From: Streptomyces rapamycinicus NRRL 5491
Lineage (GTDB): Bacteria > Actinomycetota > Actinomycetes > Streptomycetales > Streptomycetaceae
NCBI RefSeq assembly: GCF_024298965.1
Contig: NZ_CP085193.1
Coordinates: forward strand, 2,976,001 to 3,040,000
DNA length: 64,000 nucleotides
Reading direction: 5' to 3'
Every line of letters starts with the position of its first letter. Positions within the stretch are counted from its first letter, which is position 1. The position numbers and the translations under genes were made by a program. The notes beneath the pieces were generated by a model. That model did no database searches, had not been told where the DNA came from, and saw nothing but the letters and a program-made list of their open reading frames with translations. This document shows positions 8,638-16,633 of the stretch, piece after piece.

Positions 8638-10440
8638 TCAGGCGTGCCCGCGTCCCGGCAGGCGTTCGGCGTACTGGGCTACCTTCTGCCGGATGCCCCG
8701 GTGGGCGATCCCGGCCAGCTCGGGGTCGTGCAGCGCGGCCTTCACGGTCTTCTTCGCCATGGGGACCATGAGATGGGGCGGGATCGGGGCGATCTCCTGG
8801 TCGACCATGAACTCCAGGACGACCGGGCGGTCACTGGCCAGCGCCTCGTCCCAGGCCCTGCCGACCTTCTTCGGGGACTCGCAGCGGATCCCCCGCAGCC
8901 CCAGCAGTTCGGCGTACGCCCCGTAGGGGACGTCGGGGATGACCTGGGAGGCGGGGTACTTCGGGTCCCCGGCCATGGCGCGCTGCTCCCAGGTGACCTG
9001 GTTGAGGTCCTGGTTGTTGAAGACGCAGAAGACGAGCGGCGGGCCGCCCGCCAGCCGGTCCATATAGCGCTTGACGGTGATCATCTCGTTCATGCCGTTC
9101 ATCTGGAAGGCGCCGTCCCCCACGAAGGCGATCACCGGGCGGGTGGGATGGGCGAAACGCGCCGCGATCGCGTACGGCACCCCGGGGCCCATGGTGGCCA
9201 GCGTCCCGGAGAGCGAGGCGTCCATTCCGTCGCGCAGCTTCAGATGGCGCGCCCACCAGTTGGTGGCCGATCCGGAGTCGGCGGTGAGGATCGCCCGGTC
9301 CGGCAGCCGCGAGGAGAGCTCCGCGGCCACCGACTGGGGGTTGATGGTGTCCCCGAAGTGCTGGCCGGCCCAGGTGTCGCAGATGGTGAGCCACTCCCGC
9401 ACATCCTTCTCGACCTTCTTCCGCCAGCTCCGCTTCTCCTTGCGCCGCAGCAGCGGGAGGAGCGCCTTGAGGGTCTCCTTCGCATCGCCCACCAGATGGG
9501 CGTCCATGGGGTAGCGCATACCGATCATGCGGCCGTCGATGTCGATCTCGACGCCGCGCGCCTGCCCCTCGTCCGGCAGCCACTCGGAGTACGGAAAGCT
9601 GGTGCCGATCAGGAAGAGGGTGTCGCACTCCTTGATCATCTTGTCGCTTGCGGTGCTGCCCAGCAGACCGATCGGCCCGGTCACATAGGGCAGGTCGTCG
9701 GGGAGGACATCCCGGCCCAGCAGCGCCTTGGCCACCCCGGCACCCAGCAGCTCGGCCACTCCGACCACCTCGCCCGCGGCATCGGCCGCGCCCTGGCCGA
9801 CGAGGATGGCGACCCTCTCGCCCTCGTTGAGGACATCGGCGGCACGGCGGAGCTCATCGGGGTCGGGCAGGACGCGGGGACGGCTCCAGCCCACGCTGGA
9901 GAACACCGATCCGTGCGCTTTGGGCGGGGAGGGCTGGGCGTCCTCCTCCTGGATGTCGTTGGGGATCACGATCGTCGCCACGCCGCGCGTGGTCAGCGCG
10001 GTCTTGAAGGCGCGGTCGATGACATGCCGTGCCTGGCCCGGGTGGGTGACCATCTCGCAGTACTCGGAGACGTCGGCGAACAGCCGGTCCAGGTGGATCT
10101 CCTGCTGGTAGTGGGTGCCGAGGCTGAGCCGCTTCTGCTGGCCCACGATGGCGACCACCGGCTGGTGGTCCAGCTTGGCGTCGTACAGACCGTTGAGCAG
10201 GTGGACGGCGCCCGGCCCCGAGGTGGCGGCGCAGACTCCGACCTCGCCGGTGAACTTGGCGTGGCCGCAGGCCATGAACGCGGCCATCTCCTCGTGCCGG
10301 ACCTGGATGAACTCGGGGTCCCCCGTGGCCCGGTCGAACGCCCCGAGCAGACCGTTGATCCCGTCCCCCGGATAGCCGAAGACCCGCGCCACCCCCCACT
10401 CGCGCAGCCGAGCCAGCACGAAATCCGATACCTGAGCCAC
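8638..10440 (-). CDS. Thiamine-pyrophosphate enzyme (pyruvate oxidase / acetolactate synthase-like)
   Basis: 600 residues from GTG at 10440, preceded by AGGAGG; another possible start is ATG at 10464. VAQVSDFVLARLREWGV and VFGYPGDGINGLL begin the PYR domain, with the cofactor-activating Glu in QVRHEEMAAFMACG. The central domain follows. The PP domain carries FVGDGAFQMNGMNEM and VFNNQDLNQVTWEQR, the GDG-NN TPP/Mg motif. Relatives include pyruvate oxidase, acetolactate synthase and uncharacterised TPP-requiring proteins; the substrate cannot be chosen. It is first in the operon with the FAD/Fe-S oxidoreductase and the enolase-superfamily gene. Confidence 0.85.
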   Translation of the reverse strand: MAQVSDFVLARLREWGVARVFGYPGDGINGLLGAFDRATGDPEFIQVRHEEMAAFMACGHAKFTGEVGVCAATSGPGAVHLLNGLYDAKLDHQPVVAIVGQQKRLSLGTHYQQEIHLDRLFADVSEYCEMVTHPGQARHVIDRAFKTALTTRGVATIVIPNDIQEEDAQPSPPKAHGSVFSSVGWSRPRVLPDPDELRRAADVLNEGERVAILVGQGAADAAGEVVGVAELLGAGVAKALLGRDVLPDDLPYVTGPIGLLGSTASDKMIKECDTLFLIGTSFPYSEWLPDEGQARGVEIDIDGRMIGMRYPMDAHLVGDAKETLKALLPLLRRKEKRSWRKKVEKDVREWLTICDTWAGQHFGDTINPQSVAAELSSRLPDRAILTADSGSATNWWARHLKLRDGMDASLSGTLATMGPGVPYAIAARFAHPTRPVIAFVGDGAFQMNGMNEMITVKRYMDRLAGGPPLVFCVFNNQDLNQVTWEQRAMAGDPKYPASQVIPDVPYGAYAELLGLRGIRCESPKKVGRAWDEALASDRPVVLEFMVDQEIAPIPPHLMVPMAKKTVKAALHDPELAGIAHRGIRQKVAQYAERLPGRGHA

Positions 10441-10549
10441 GGCACCTCCTCGGTAGTGCTGCATGAAGCACCTCACAGGAGTAGCCGTGGACCGGGCCGG
10501 TAAACGTGGCGCGCACGGGGCGTGGCCGGGCGGGGCACCCGGGCGCCGG

Positions 10550-11311
10550 TCAGGGACGGGCGGCCACGAACAGGTCCACCAGGTAGGTCTCCTCCACCTG
10601 CTCGTCCGGGAAGAGCTCGCGCAGCCGACCGCGCTCGGCCGTGAGAAACGCCTGGGTGCCGGCCTCGCCGAGGACGAGGAACGCCGAGTGGCTGGTGATG
10701 TTGGCCAGGTGGGTGTCGAGGGAGACCACGCGGCTCCAGCGCACATGGCGGCGGGTGACGCGGAGACCGGAGAGCCCCGCGAGCCGGACGGCGTGGCTGT
10801 CGTCGGGACGCACCCGGGGGGTCGACGTCATACCGGAGTGGGCCGCGACCCGCTCGGCCTGGGCGGCGATCCACGGCACGTCGAAGGCGGTGGTGTTCCA
10901 CCAGACCGCCAGCGCGCCACCCGGGCGCAGCACGCGCAGCGCCTCCGGAACGGACCGTTCGGTGTCGGTCCAGTGCCAGGACTGCGCATACGTGATCAGG
11001 TCGCGGGAGGCGTCGGCGAGGGGCAGGGCGTTGCCGTCGCCCCGGACGATCGGCGCGTCCGGAAGCGTCCGGCGGAACTGGGCCGCCATGCCCGCGCCCG
11101 GCTCGACGGCGATCACATCGGCGCCGCGGTCGCGCAGGACGGCGGTGGCGATTCCGGTGCCCGCGCCGACGTCGGCGACGCGTGCGCCCGCGAGGGGGTG
11201 TCCGGCGAGCTCCTCGACGGCGTCGAAGAGGGCGGGCGGGTAGGAGGGGCGGTTCGCGCCGTACTGGGCGGCGGCCGCGTTGAACGAATGGGCACGCGAG
11301 GTGGCGGTCAT
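10550..11311 (-). CDS. Class I SAM-dependent methyltransferase
   Basis: 253 residues. Motif I is ARVADVGAGTGIATAVL (about residues 43-59), the acidic partner is VIAVEPGAGM, and ITYAQSWHWTD with LRPGGALAVWWN forms the typical motifs of small methyltransferases of the type-11 family. NAAAAQYGANRPSYPPALF at the N-terminus is typical of this group. The acceptor is unknown. It lies 10 bp after the MerR gene and probably shares its transcript. Confidence 0.85.
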   Translation of the reverse strand: MTATSRAHSFNAAAAQYGANRPSYPPALFDAVEELAGHPLAGARVADVGAGTGIATAVLRDRGADVIAVEPGAGMAAQFRRTLPDAPIVRGDGNALPLADASRDLITYAQSWHWTDTERSVPEALRVLRPGGALAVWWNTTAFDVPWIAAQAERVAAHSGMTSTPRVRPDDSHAVRLAGLSGLRVTRRHVRWSRVVSLDTHLANITSHSAFLVLGEAGTQAFLTAERGRLRELFPDEQVEETYLVDLFVAARP

Positions 11312-11321
11312 GCGCCCATCC

Positions 11322-12137
11322 TCACTCGTCCGGCCCCTTCTGCCGAGCCCCCCGCGGTCCGGCCGCGCCCCGGTCGACGCGCCCGACCTTGGTCCAGCCG
11401 GTCCAGCCCCGCTGCCTCAGCAGCTCGATCAGCCGGCGGGCCGACGGCATGGTGTCGAACGCGAGGGTGTCCATCACCCTGACCAGCGGTGGGTCGATCT
11501 CGGCGTCGTCGATGTAGTCCTCGCCCCGCTCCTCGGCCATCCCCGTGAGGTAGACGGCCAGCTCGTCGGCCAGCCCGTCCAGCCGGGGATCGCCGTCGGC
11601 GCGGTCGAGCGCCCGGCCCAGGGTGCGGTAGAAGCCGATGAACCGCGGGTCGGCGATCTGCTCCCGCTTGCGCGCCAGCCACTCCGGGACCCGCTCGGGT
11701 GCGTGCGCGGCCAGCGGGATCCAGCCGTCGCGCTCCACCCGGACGATCCGCTCGTCGACCCCGAGCGCCCGCAGCCGGTCGAGAAACTCCACCACCTCCG
11801 GGGGCAGCGCCAGGCTGTCCCCGGCGGCGAGGCGGGCGATCCGCTCACGGTGCCGCTGCCGCTCCCGGATCTCCGCCCGCAGCCGCTGGTCGATCTCCGC
11901 GACCGCCGCGGCGAACTCCTCCTCACCGGCCCGGAGCAGCTCCCGTACGCGCGCCAGCGGCACCCCGGCCTCGGCGAGGGTCCGGATCCTGATCAGCTCG
12001 ACGACGGCCTCGGCGCCGTACCGCCGATAGCCGGAGTGGTCCCGCTCCGGCTCGGGCAGCAGCCCCTTGGCGTGGTAGTGCCGCACCGCGCGCACCGTCA
12101 CTCCGGCGTACGACGCCAGCTCGCCGATGGTCAGCAT
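11322..12137 (-). CDS. MerR-family transcriptional regulator
   Basis: 271 residues from ATG at 12137 with GGAGA upstream. MLTIGELASYAGVTVRAVRH followed by YHAKGLLPEP and SGYRRYG is the MerR winged-helix DNA-binding domain; a long coiled coil follows (AEIDQRLRAEIRERQRH). The C-terminal effector region is large and lacks an obvious metal-binding Cys cluster, so a small organic effector is more likely. It sits between an alpha/beta-hydrolase and a methyltransferase, 23 and 10 bp away, and may regulate both. Confidence 0.88.
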   Translation of the reverse strand: MLTIGELASYAGVTVRAVRHYHAKGLLPEPERDHSGYRRYGAEAVVELIRIRTLAEAGVPLARVRELLRAGEEEFAAAVAEIDQRLRAEIRERQRHRERIARLAAGDSLALPPEVVEFLDRLRALGVDERIVRVERDGWIPLAAHAPERVPEWLARKREQIADPRFIGFYRTLGRALDRADGDPRLDGLADELAVYLTGMAEERGEDYIDDAEIDPPLVRVMDTLAFDTMPSARRLIELLRQRGWTGWTKVGRVDRGAAGPRGARQKGPDE

Positions 12138-12160
12138 CGGACCAGTCTCCTGGAAGTCGC

Positions 12161-12970
12161 CTATGGAGCCACCTCGTCGGCCGGGTGGCGCCGGATGATC
12201 TCCGCGATCTCCCTGGCGTGGGTGAAGACCAGCCGGTGGCCGGTGTCGAGCCAGGTCACGGAGGTGTCCGGCCGCTCGTGTACAAGCCGGTCGATGCCCG
12301 CGCGCCAGAGCCGGTTGTGCCGGGGCGCACGCCCCTCGGTGCCGTCGCCCGCGATCGCGGCCGACATGATCATGTGGATCGGGCGGTCGACCTTCCGGTA
12401 CCGGTCGAGGATTCCGGCCCGCACCACATCCATCTCGAGCTGCAGACCGAGGATGTCCCGCGGGCCGAGCAACACCTGATGCGCGGTGCCCCTGGCCCGC
12501 TCGATCTCCCGCCACATGGCCGGGTCCTCCGCCATCGCCCGGAACTCCGGCAGGTCGGCGTCGGTGATGAACGGTTCGGGCAGCGGGTTCGCCCCGTCGA
12601 TGAGGACGAGCCCGGCGACGGCCTCAGGGCACTCGGCGGCGTAGTGCACGGCGAGGTCCGCGCCCAGCGAGTAGCCCACGAGCACGGGCGGCGAGGGCGG
12701 GCCGAGGCGTCCCGACTCCGCCAGCACGGCGAAGAGATCGCTCCGAAACGCGTCGAAGGAGTACCGGTCGGCGGCCGAGGCGAGGCCATGGCCCCGGAGG
12801 TCGAAGGTCACCACGTCGTGGTCGCGCCGCAGGAGCTCGATCAGCTCGTGCAGATCGGCCCGGGTGGAGTTGAGGCCGGGACACAGGACCAGCGGCCGTC
12901 CCCGGCCGCTCCGGGACACCGGGATCGTGACACCGTCGTGGTGGACCGTGAAGTGCCGCGTCGTCGTCAT
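12161..12970 (-). CDS. Alpha/beta-fold hydrolase
   Basis: 269 residues. The oxyanion region is LVLCPGLNSTRADLHELI, the nucleophile elbow is VLVGYSLGADLAV (GxSxG), and the late His is in WLDTGHRLVFTHA. VTFDLRGHGLASAADRYSF is typical of lysophospholipase and esterase-like members. The start at 12970 is chosen for homology; ATG at 12979 is also possible and neither has a strong ribosome site. It heads the hydrolase/MerR/methyltransferase group. The substrate is unknown. Confidence 0.82.
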   Translation of the reverse strand: MTTTRHFTVHHDGVTIPVSRSGRGRPLVLCPGLNSTRADLHELIELLRRDHDVVTFDLRGHGLASAADRYSFDAFRSDLFAVLAESGRLGPPSPPVLVGYSLGADLAVHYAAECPEAVAGLVLIDGANPLPEPFITDADLPEFRAMAEDPAMWREIERARGTAHQVLLGPRDILGLQLEMDVVRAGILDRYRKVDRPIHMIMSAAIAGDGTEGRAPRHNRLWRAGIDRLVHERPDTSVTWLDTGHRLVFTHAREIAEIIRRHPADEVAP

Positions 12971-13059
12971 GCCGACCATGCTGCGAGGCTGCCCCTGCGT
13001 CAGGGTCAACCGCCGCGGCGGCCCGCACCACGGAGAGCGCGCTCCACGGGGTGGTCGGC

Positions 13060-13165
13060 GCGCGGCAGGGCTCCGCCCCTGGATCCCGGGGTCCGGGGCA
13101 GAGCCCCAGTTGAGGGAAGGGGCGGGGAGGGGGAAGCACCGATATGCGGCTCCGCCGCGCGGCCC
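13060..13165. repeat. Second copy of the intergenic repeat
   Basis: GGGCTCCGCCCCTGGATCCC, then GGGGCAGAGCCCCAGTTG and GGGAAGGGGCGGGGAGGGG, is the reverse complement (with differences) of the module at about 338-375. It ends just before GCGGCTCCGCCGCGCGGC. It lies in the 230 bp gap between the hydrolase and kinase genes and can fold into GC-rich hairpins. Confidence 0.6.
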
Positions 13166-13197
13166 GCCGCATGCGTACGCGTACCGCCGGACACCCC

Positions 13198-15486
13198 CTA
13201 GCGCGCCCGGTACGGGTTCTTCCACAGGTACACCCTGCGGTGCTCGCTGTCGTTGCCCGCGATGAGCCGTCCGTCCTTGCTGAAGACGACCTCCTGCATC
13301 ACATTGGCCGCCCCCTCCGCGCCGCTCGACAGGATGGCGCGTGGTTTGCGGGTGGCCACGTTCCACAGCAGCATTCCGTATTCGGAGGGGACCGCGAGCG
13401 TCTTGCCGTCCGGGCTGAACGCCAGGTGGTTGACCTCCGACGCGACGAGGGAGTCGCTGAGGGTGGCTCGCTGATGGCCGGTCTTCGCATCCCACAGCCG
13501 CACCTTGCCGTCGTAGCTGCCGGTGGCGATCGTCTTGCCGTCCGGGCTGAACGCGAGGCTCAGGACTCCTTGCGCGGGGGAGATGGTGACCCGTGGATCG
13601 CCCTGGCCGTAAGGTTCCGGATCGCGGTGTGCCACGTCCCACAGCCGCACCGAGTGTTTCGGGCTGAGGTTGCTTTCGGAGTCGTCGCTCGCGGAGGCCA
13701 GCGTCCGGCCGTCCGGACTGAAGGCCACGCCCGTGACTTTGGCCTCCTGGTTGTAGTAGGCGAGTATCTCGTCCTTCTTGCGGCTGTTGATGTCCCACAG
13801 GAACACCGAACCGGACTGAGTGCCGGTGGAGAACAGCTTGCCATCCGGGCTGAAGGCCACCCTTTCGCCGCCGTTGACGCCGTCGAGGAGGCGAATCTGC
13901 CGGTGCTTGGCCACGTCCCACATGGCCAGCCAGCCGGTCATATTGGTGGCGGCGAGGGTCTTGCCGTCGGGGCTGAACGTCACCTCGCGGGTCTGGAACC
14001 CGCTGTCGGGTCCCGTGAAGGTGGTGCGTGGCTTACGGCCGGCGACATCCCACAGCCGCACCCTCCCCTCGGAGTTGCCGGTGGCGAGCGTCTTGCCGTC
14101 CGGGCTGAACGCCAGGCCCTCGGCCGTCCCGGCCTGGCCGGTGGGGCCGAGGGAGGCCATGGGCCCGATCGAGCGGTAGGGGAGGCTGGGGCCGCGGTCT
14201 GGGGAAGAGCCGGGGAGGTAGACGGCGATCAGGACGACGGCGAGGACGAGGATCCCGACCCCGCCGATCAGGACGGGCAGCCCCGGGGCGGGTGTGGTGA
14301 GCGGGTCCGGGACCGGCGGGTTCGGCGAGGTGTCGGGGTCCAATGGGGTCGCGGGGCCGCCGGGGGCGCCGCCACGCGCCGGGTCGTGCGCGGCCGGAGC
14401 GGACGGCGGCGGTACGGGGGCGGCGGGCCCGGACCCGCGCGGCGACCGTGATGTGCGTGTCTCGGCGTCGGGCGAGCCGGAAGGGCTGGGCGAGCCCGGG
14501 GTGCCCCGCGGACCTGGGGGCACGCGCCCGGGCCCCGACGGCGACACCACGGTGCGGGTGTGGGCGTCGGCGACGGCGTCCGCGACGCCCGTCGTGTCGA
14601 CCCGGCCGCACCGCTCGATGACCTGGGCCGGGGTCGGCCGCCGCGCCGGGTCCTTCTCCAGGCAGTGGGCGGCGATGGCCCGCAGGGGCTCGGGGCAGCC
14701 GTCGAGGTCGGGATCCTGCTCCAGGATGCGGTAGACGACGCTGTGGTCGGAGCCGCCGCCGAAGGCGAGCCGTCCGGTGGCGGCGAAACCGGCGATCACA
14801 CCGAGGGCGAACACATCACCGGCCTCGGTGACGTCCCGCCCCCTGATGTATTCGGGCGCCATGTAGGCGGGCGTTCCGGTGCGCATCCCGGTGGCGGTCA
14901 CCGCGGTGACATCGGCCGCCCGGGCGATACCGAAGTCGATGACCTTCGGTCCCTCGCAGGTGAGGATGATGTTCGAGGGCTTCAGATCGCGGTGGATCAC
15001 ATCGGCGGCGTGGATGGACTGCAGGGCCTCGGCCACCCTGGCGATCAGCCCCAGCGCCGCGTCGGCCGACAGCGGCCCGCTCTCGGCGACCGCGTGCTGA
15101 AGGGACGGCCCGGGTACGTACGCCGTGGCCAGCCAGGGCTCTTCGGCCCGCAGATCCGCGTCCACGACCGGCACCGTGTAGAGACCCTGGACGCGCCGGG
15201 CCGCGGCCACTTCCTGCTCGAAGCGCTTGCGGAACGACGCGTCGCCCGCGTATTCGCGGTGGACGACCTTGACCGCCACCGCGCTGCCGGCCGGTGTACG
15301 CGCCAGGTAGACGCGGCCCATTCCCCCGGCGCCCAGCACCGCCTCCAGCCGGTACGGACCGGCCGTGGCGGGATCAGTGGCCCCCAGGGGGCGGTGTGGT
15401 GGCGGAGCCGTCGGCCACCCCGGTCGCTGTCCCGCCCCAACGGGTGGAACCGCCAATCGACCATGGTCATGGTCCGGTCGGGACAT
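13198..15486 (-). CDS. Membrane Ser/Thr protein kinase with WD40 propeller sensor
   Basis: 762 residues from ATG at 15486 (GGGGAGC upstream). A Hanks-type kinase domain (about 45-305) has VLGAGGMGRVYLA, AVKVV with catalytic Lys73, VIHRDLKPSNIIL, KVIDFGIARA and GTPAYMAPEY. A Pro/Ser-rich spacer leads to one membrane helix (GGVGILVLAVVLIAVYLPG, about residue 400). Outside it are seven repeats of the type LAFSPDGKTLATG...VRLWD, enough for one seven-bladed WD40 propeller. The enzyme would phosphorylate cytoplasmic targets in response to something bound by the propeller. No partner phosphatase lies nearby. Confidence 0.92.
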   Translation of the reverse strand: MSRPDHDHGRLAVPPVGAGQRPGWPTAPPPHRPLGATDPATAGPYRLEAVLGAGGMGRVYLARTPAGSAVAVKVVHREYAGDASFRKRFEQEVAAARRVQGLYTVPVVDADLRAEEPWLATAYVPGPSLQHAVAESGPLSADAALGLIARVAEALQSIHAADVIHRDLKPSNIILTCEGPKVIDFGIARAADVTAVTATGMRTGTPAYMAPEYIRGRDVTEAGDVFALGVIAGFAATGRLAFGGGSDHSVVYRILEQDPDLDGCPEPLRAIAAHCLEKDPARRPTPAQVIERCGRVDTTGVADAVADAHTRTVVSPSGPGRVPPGPRGTPGSPSPSGSPDAETRTSRSPRGSGPAAPVPPPSAPAAHDPARGGAPGGPATPLDPDTSPNPPVPDPLTTPAPGLPVLIGGVGILVLAVVLIAVYLPGSSPDRGPSLPYRSIGPMASLGPTGQAGTAEGLAFSPDGKTLATGNSEGRVRLWDVAGRKPRTTFTGPDSGFQTREVTFSPDGKTLAATNMTGWLAMWDVAKHRQIRLLDGVNGGERVAFSPDGKLFSTGTQSGSVFLWDINSRKKDEILAYYNQEAKVTGVAFSPDGRTLASASDDSESNLSPKHSVRLWDVAHRDPEPYGQGDPRVTISPAQGVLSLAFSPDGKTIATGSYDGKVRLWDAKTGHQRATLSDSLVASEVNHLAFSPDGKTLAVPSEYGMLLWNVATRKPRAILSSGAEGAANVMQEVVFSKDGRLIAGNDSEHRRVYLWKNPYRAR

Positions 15487-15614
15487 GCTCCCCGTCACCC
15501 CGTCTCTCGCCGTTCGAGCGAGCGACAGCGTAAACGAACCCACCACCCCGTAACAGCTCCCCCACTCGCAGGTCGTCCCCGCATCGGATGCCCCGTCAGG
15601 GTTGGCGGCCCGCA

Positions 15615-16571
15615 TGCGGGTACTCAGGAGGATCTGGAGGCGCGGGACCCGCGGCCGCCGGAGGGCGTCCGCTTCCCGATGTGGCTCAAGCCGGCCCTCG
15701 CGTACTCCTCGGAACTGGCCTTCTCGGTCAAGGACGAGGAGGAGTTCCGTACCGCGGTGGACCGGATCCGTGAGGGCATCGGCCGCGTCGGGAAGCCCTT
15801 CGACGCCGTCCTCGAACGGCTCGGGCTACCGCCGGAGATGGAGGGTGTCGGCGGTCAGGTGTGCCTCGCGGAGGAGGCGCTGAGCGGGGTGCAGGTCGCC
15901 GTGGAGGGCTATGTCCACCGGGGCGAGGTCACCGTCTACGGGGTGCTGGACTCCATCGACTACCCCGACAGCTCGTCCTTCCTGCGCCACCAGTACCCCT
16001 CCGCGCTGCCCGAGCCCGTGATCCGGCGGCTGCATGACGTCTCGCGGCGGGTGATGCGGCAGATCGGCGTGGACGGGGCGACGTTCAGCATCGAGTACTT
16101 CTACGACGCCGCCACGGACGAGATCAACCTCCTGGAGATCAACCCCCGGCACTCCCAGTCGCACGCCGAACTCTTCGCCTACGTCGACGGTGTGCCCAAC
16201 CACCACTGCATGCTCAGCCTCGCCCTCGGCGAGGACCCCGCCCTGCGTACCGCGAGGGCCCCTACGCGATGGCCGCCAAGTGGTACTACCGGTGGTTCGC
16301 CGACGGTGTGGTCCATGACGCCCCCGTCGACGAGGAGATCGAGCGCATCGAGCGCGAGATCCCGGGCGTACGGATCGATGTGGTGCCCGAGGAGGGCCAG
16401 CGGCTGTCGCAGATGGAACAGCAGGACAGCTACAGCTTCGAACTCGCGCACATCTTCACCGGCGGGGACAGCGAGGAGGACCTGCGCGAGAAGTACGACC
16501 GCTGTGTCGCCGCCCTGAACCTGCTCTTCGACGCCGGCGCCCCGGGCGCCCGGCGGGAGCAGCACGGCTGA
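15615..16571 (+). pseudogene. ATP-grasp domain protein, 5' truncated and frameshifted
   Basis: From about 15620 the frame reads an ATP-grasp core: FPMWLKPALAYSSELAFSVK, VQVAVEGYVHRGEVTVYGVL, ATFSIEYFYD and INLLEINPRHSQSHAELFAY (metal-binding E-x-N). The N-terminal third is missing. After ALGEDPAL the frame breaks near 16246; one missing C would restore PYREGPYAMAAKWYYRWF, and the second frame continues to TGA at 16569-16571. Family members join an acid to an amine using ATP. It points toward the CocE-like hydrolase. It is broken as written, unless the base was lost in sequencing. Confidence 0.75.
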
Positions 16572-16633
16572 GCCCCGACCGGCCCGACCGCCCAGCCGCC
16601 CCGACCGCCACCAGGGAAGGAGCATGTCGGCCC

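Noticed and set aside
6548..8926. 792-codon plus-strand frame opposite the FAD/Fe-S gene
   Set aside because: Antisense shadow of a gene with obvious FAD and Fe-S motifs.
10441..10746. N-terminal extension of the TPP enzyme
   Set aside because: The extra residues are Pro/Arg/Ser-rich and unlike the family; AGGAGG before GTG 10440 marks the start.
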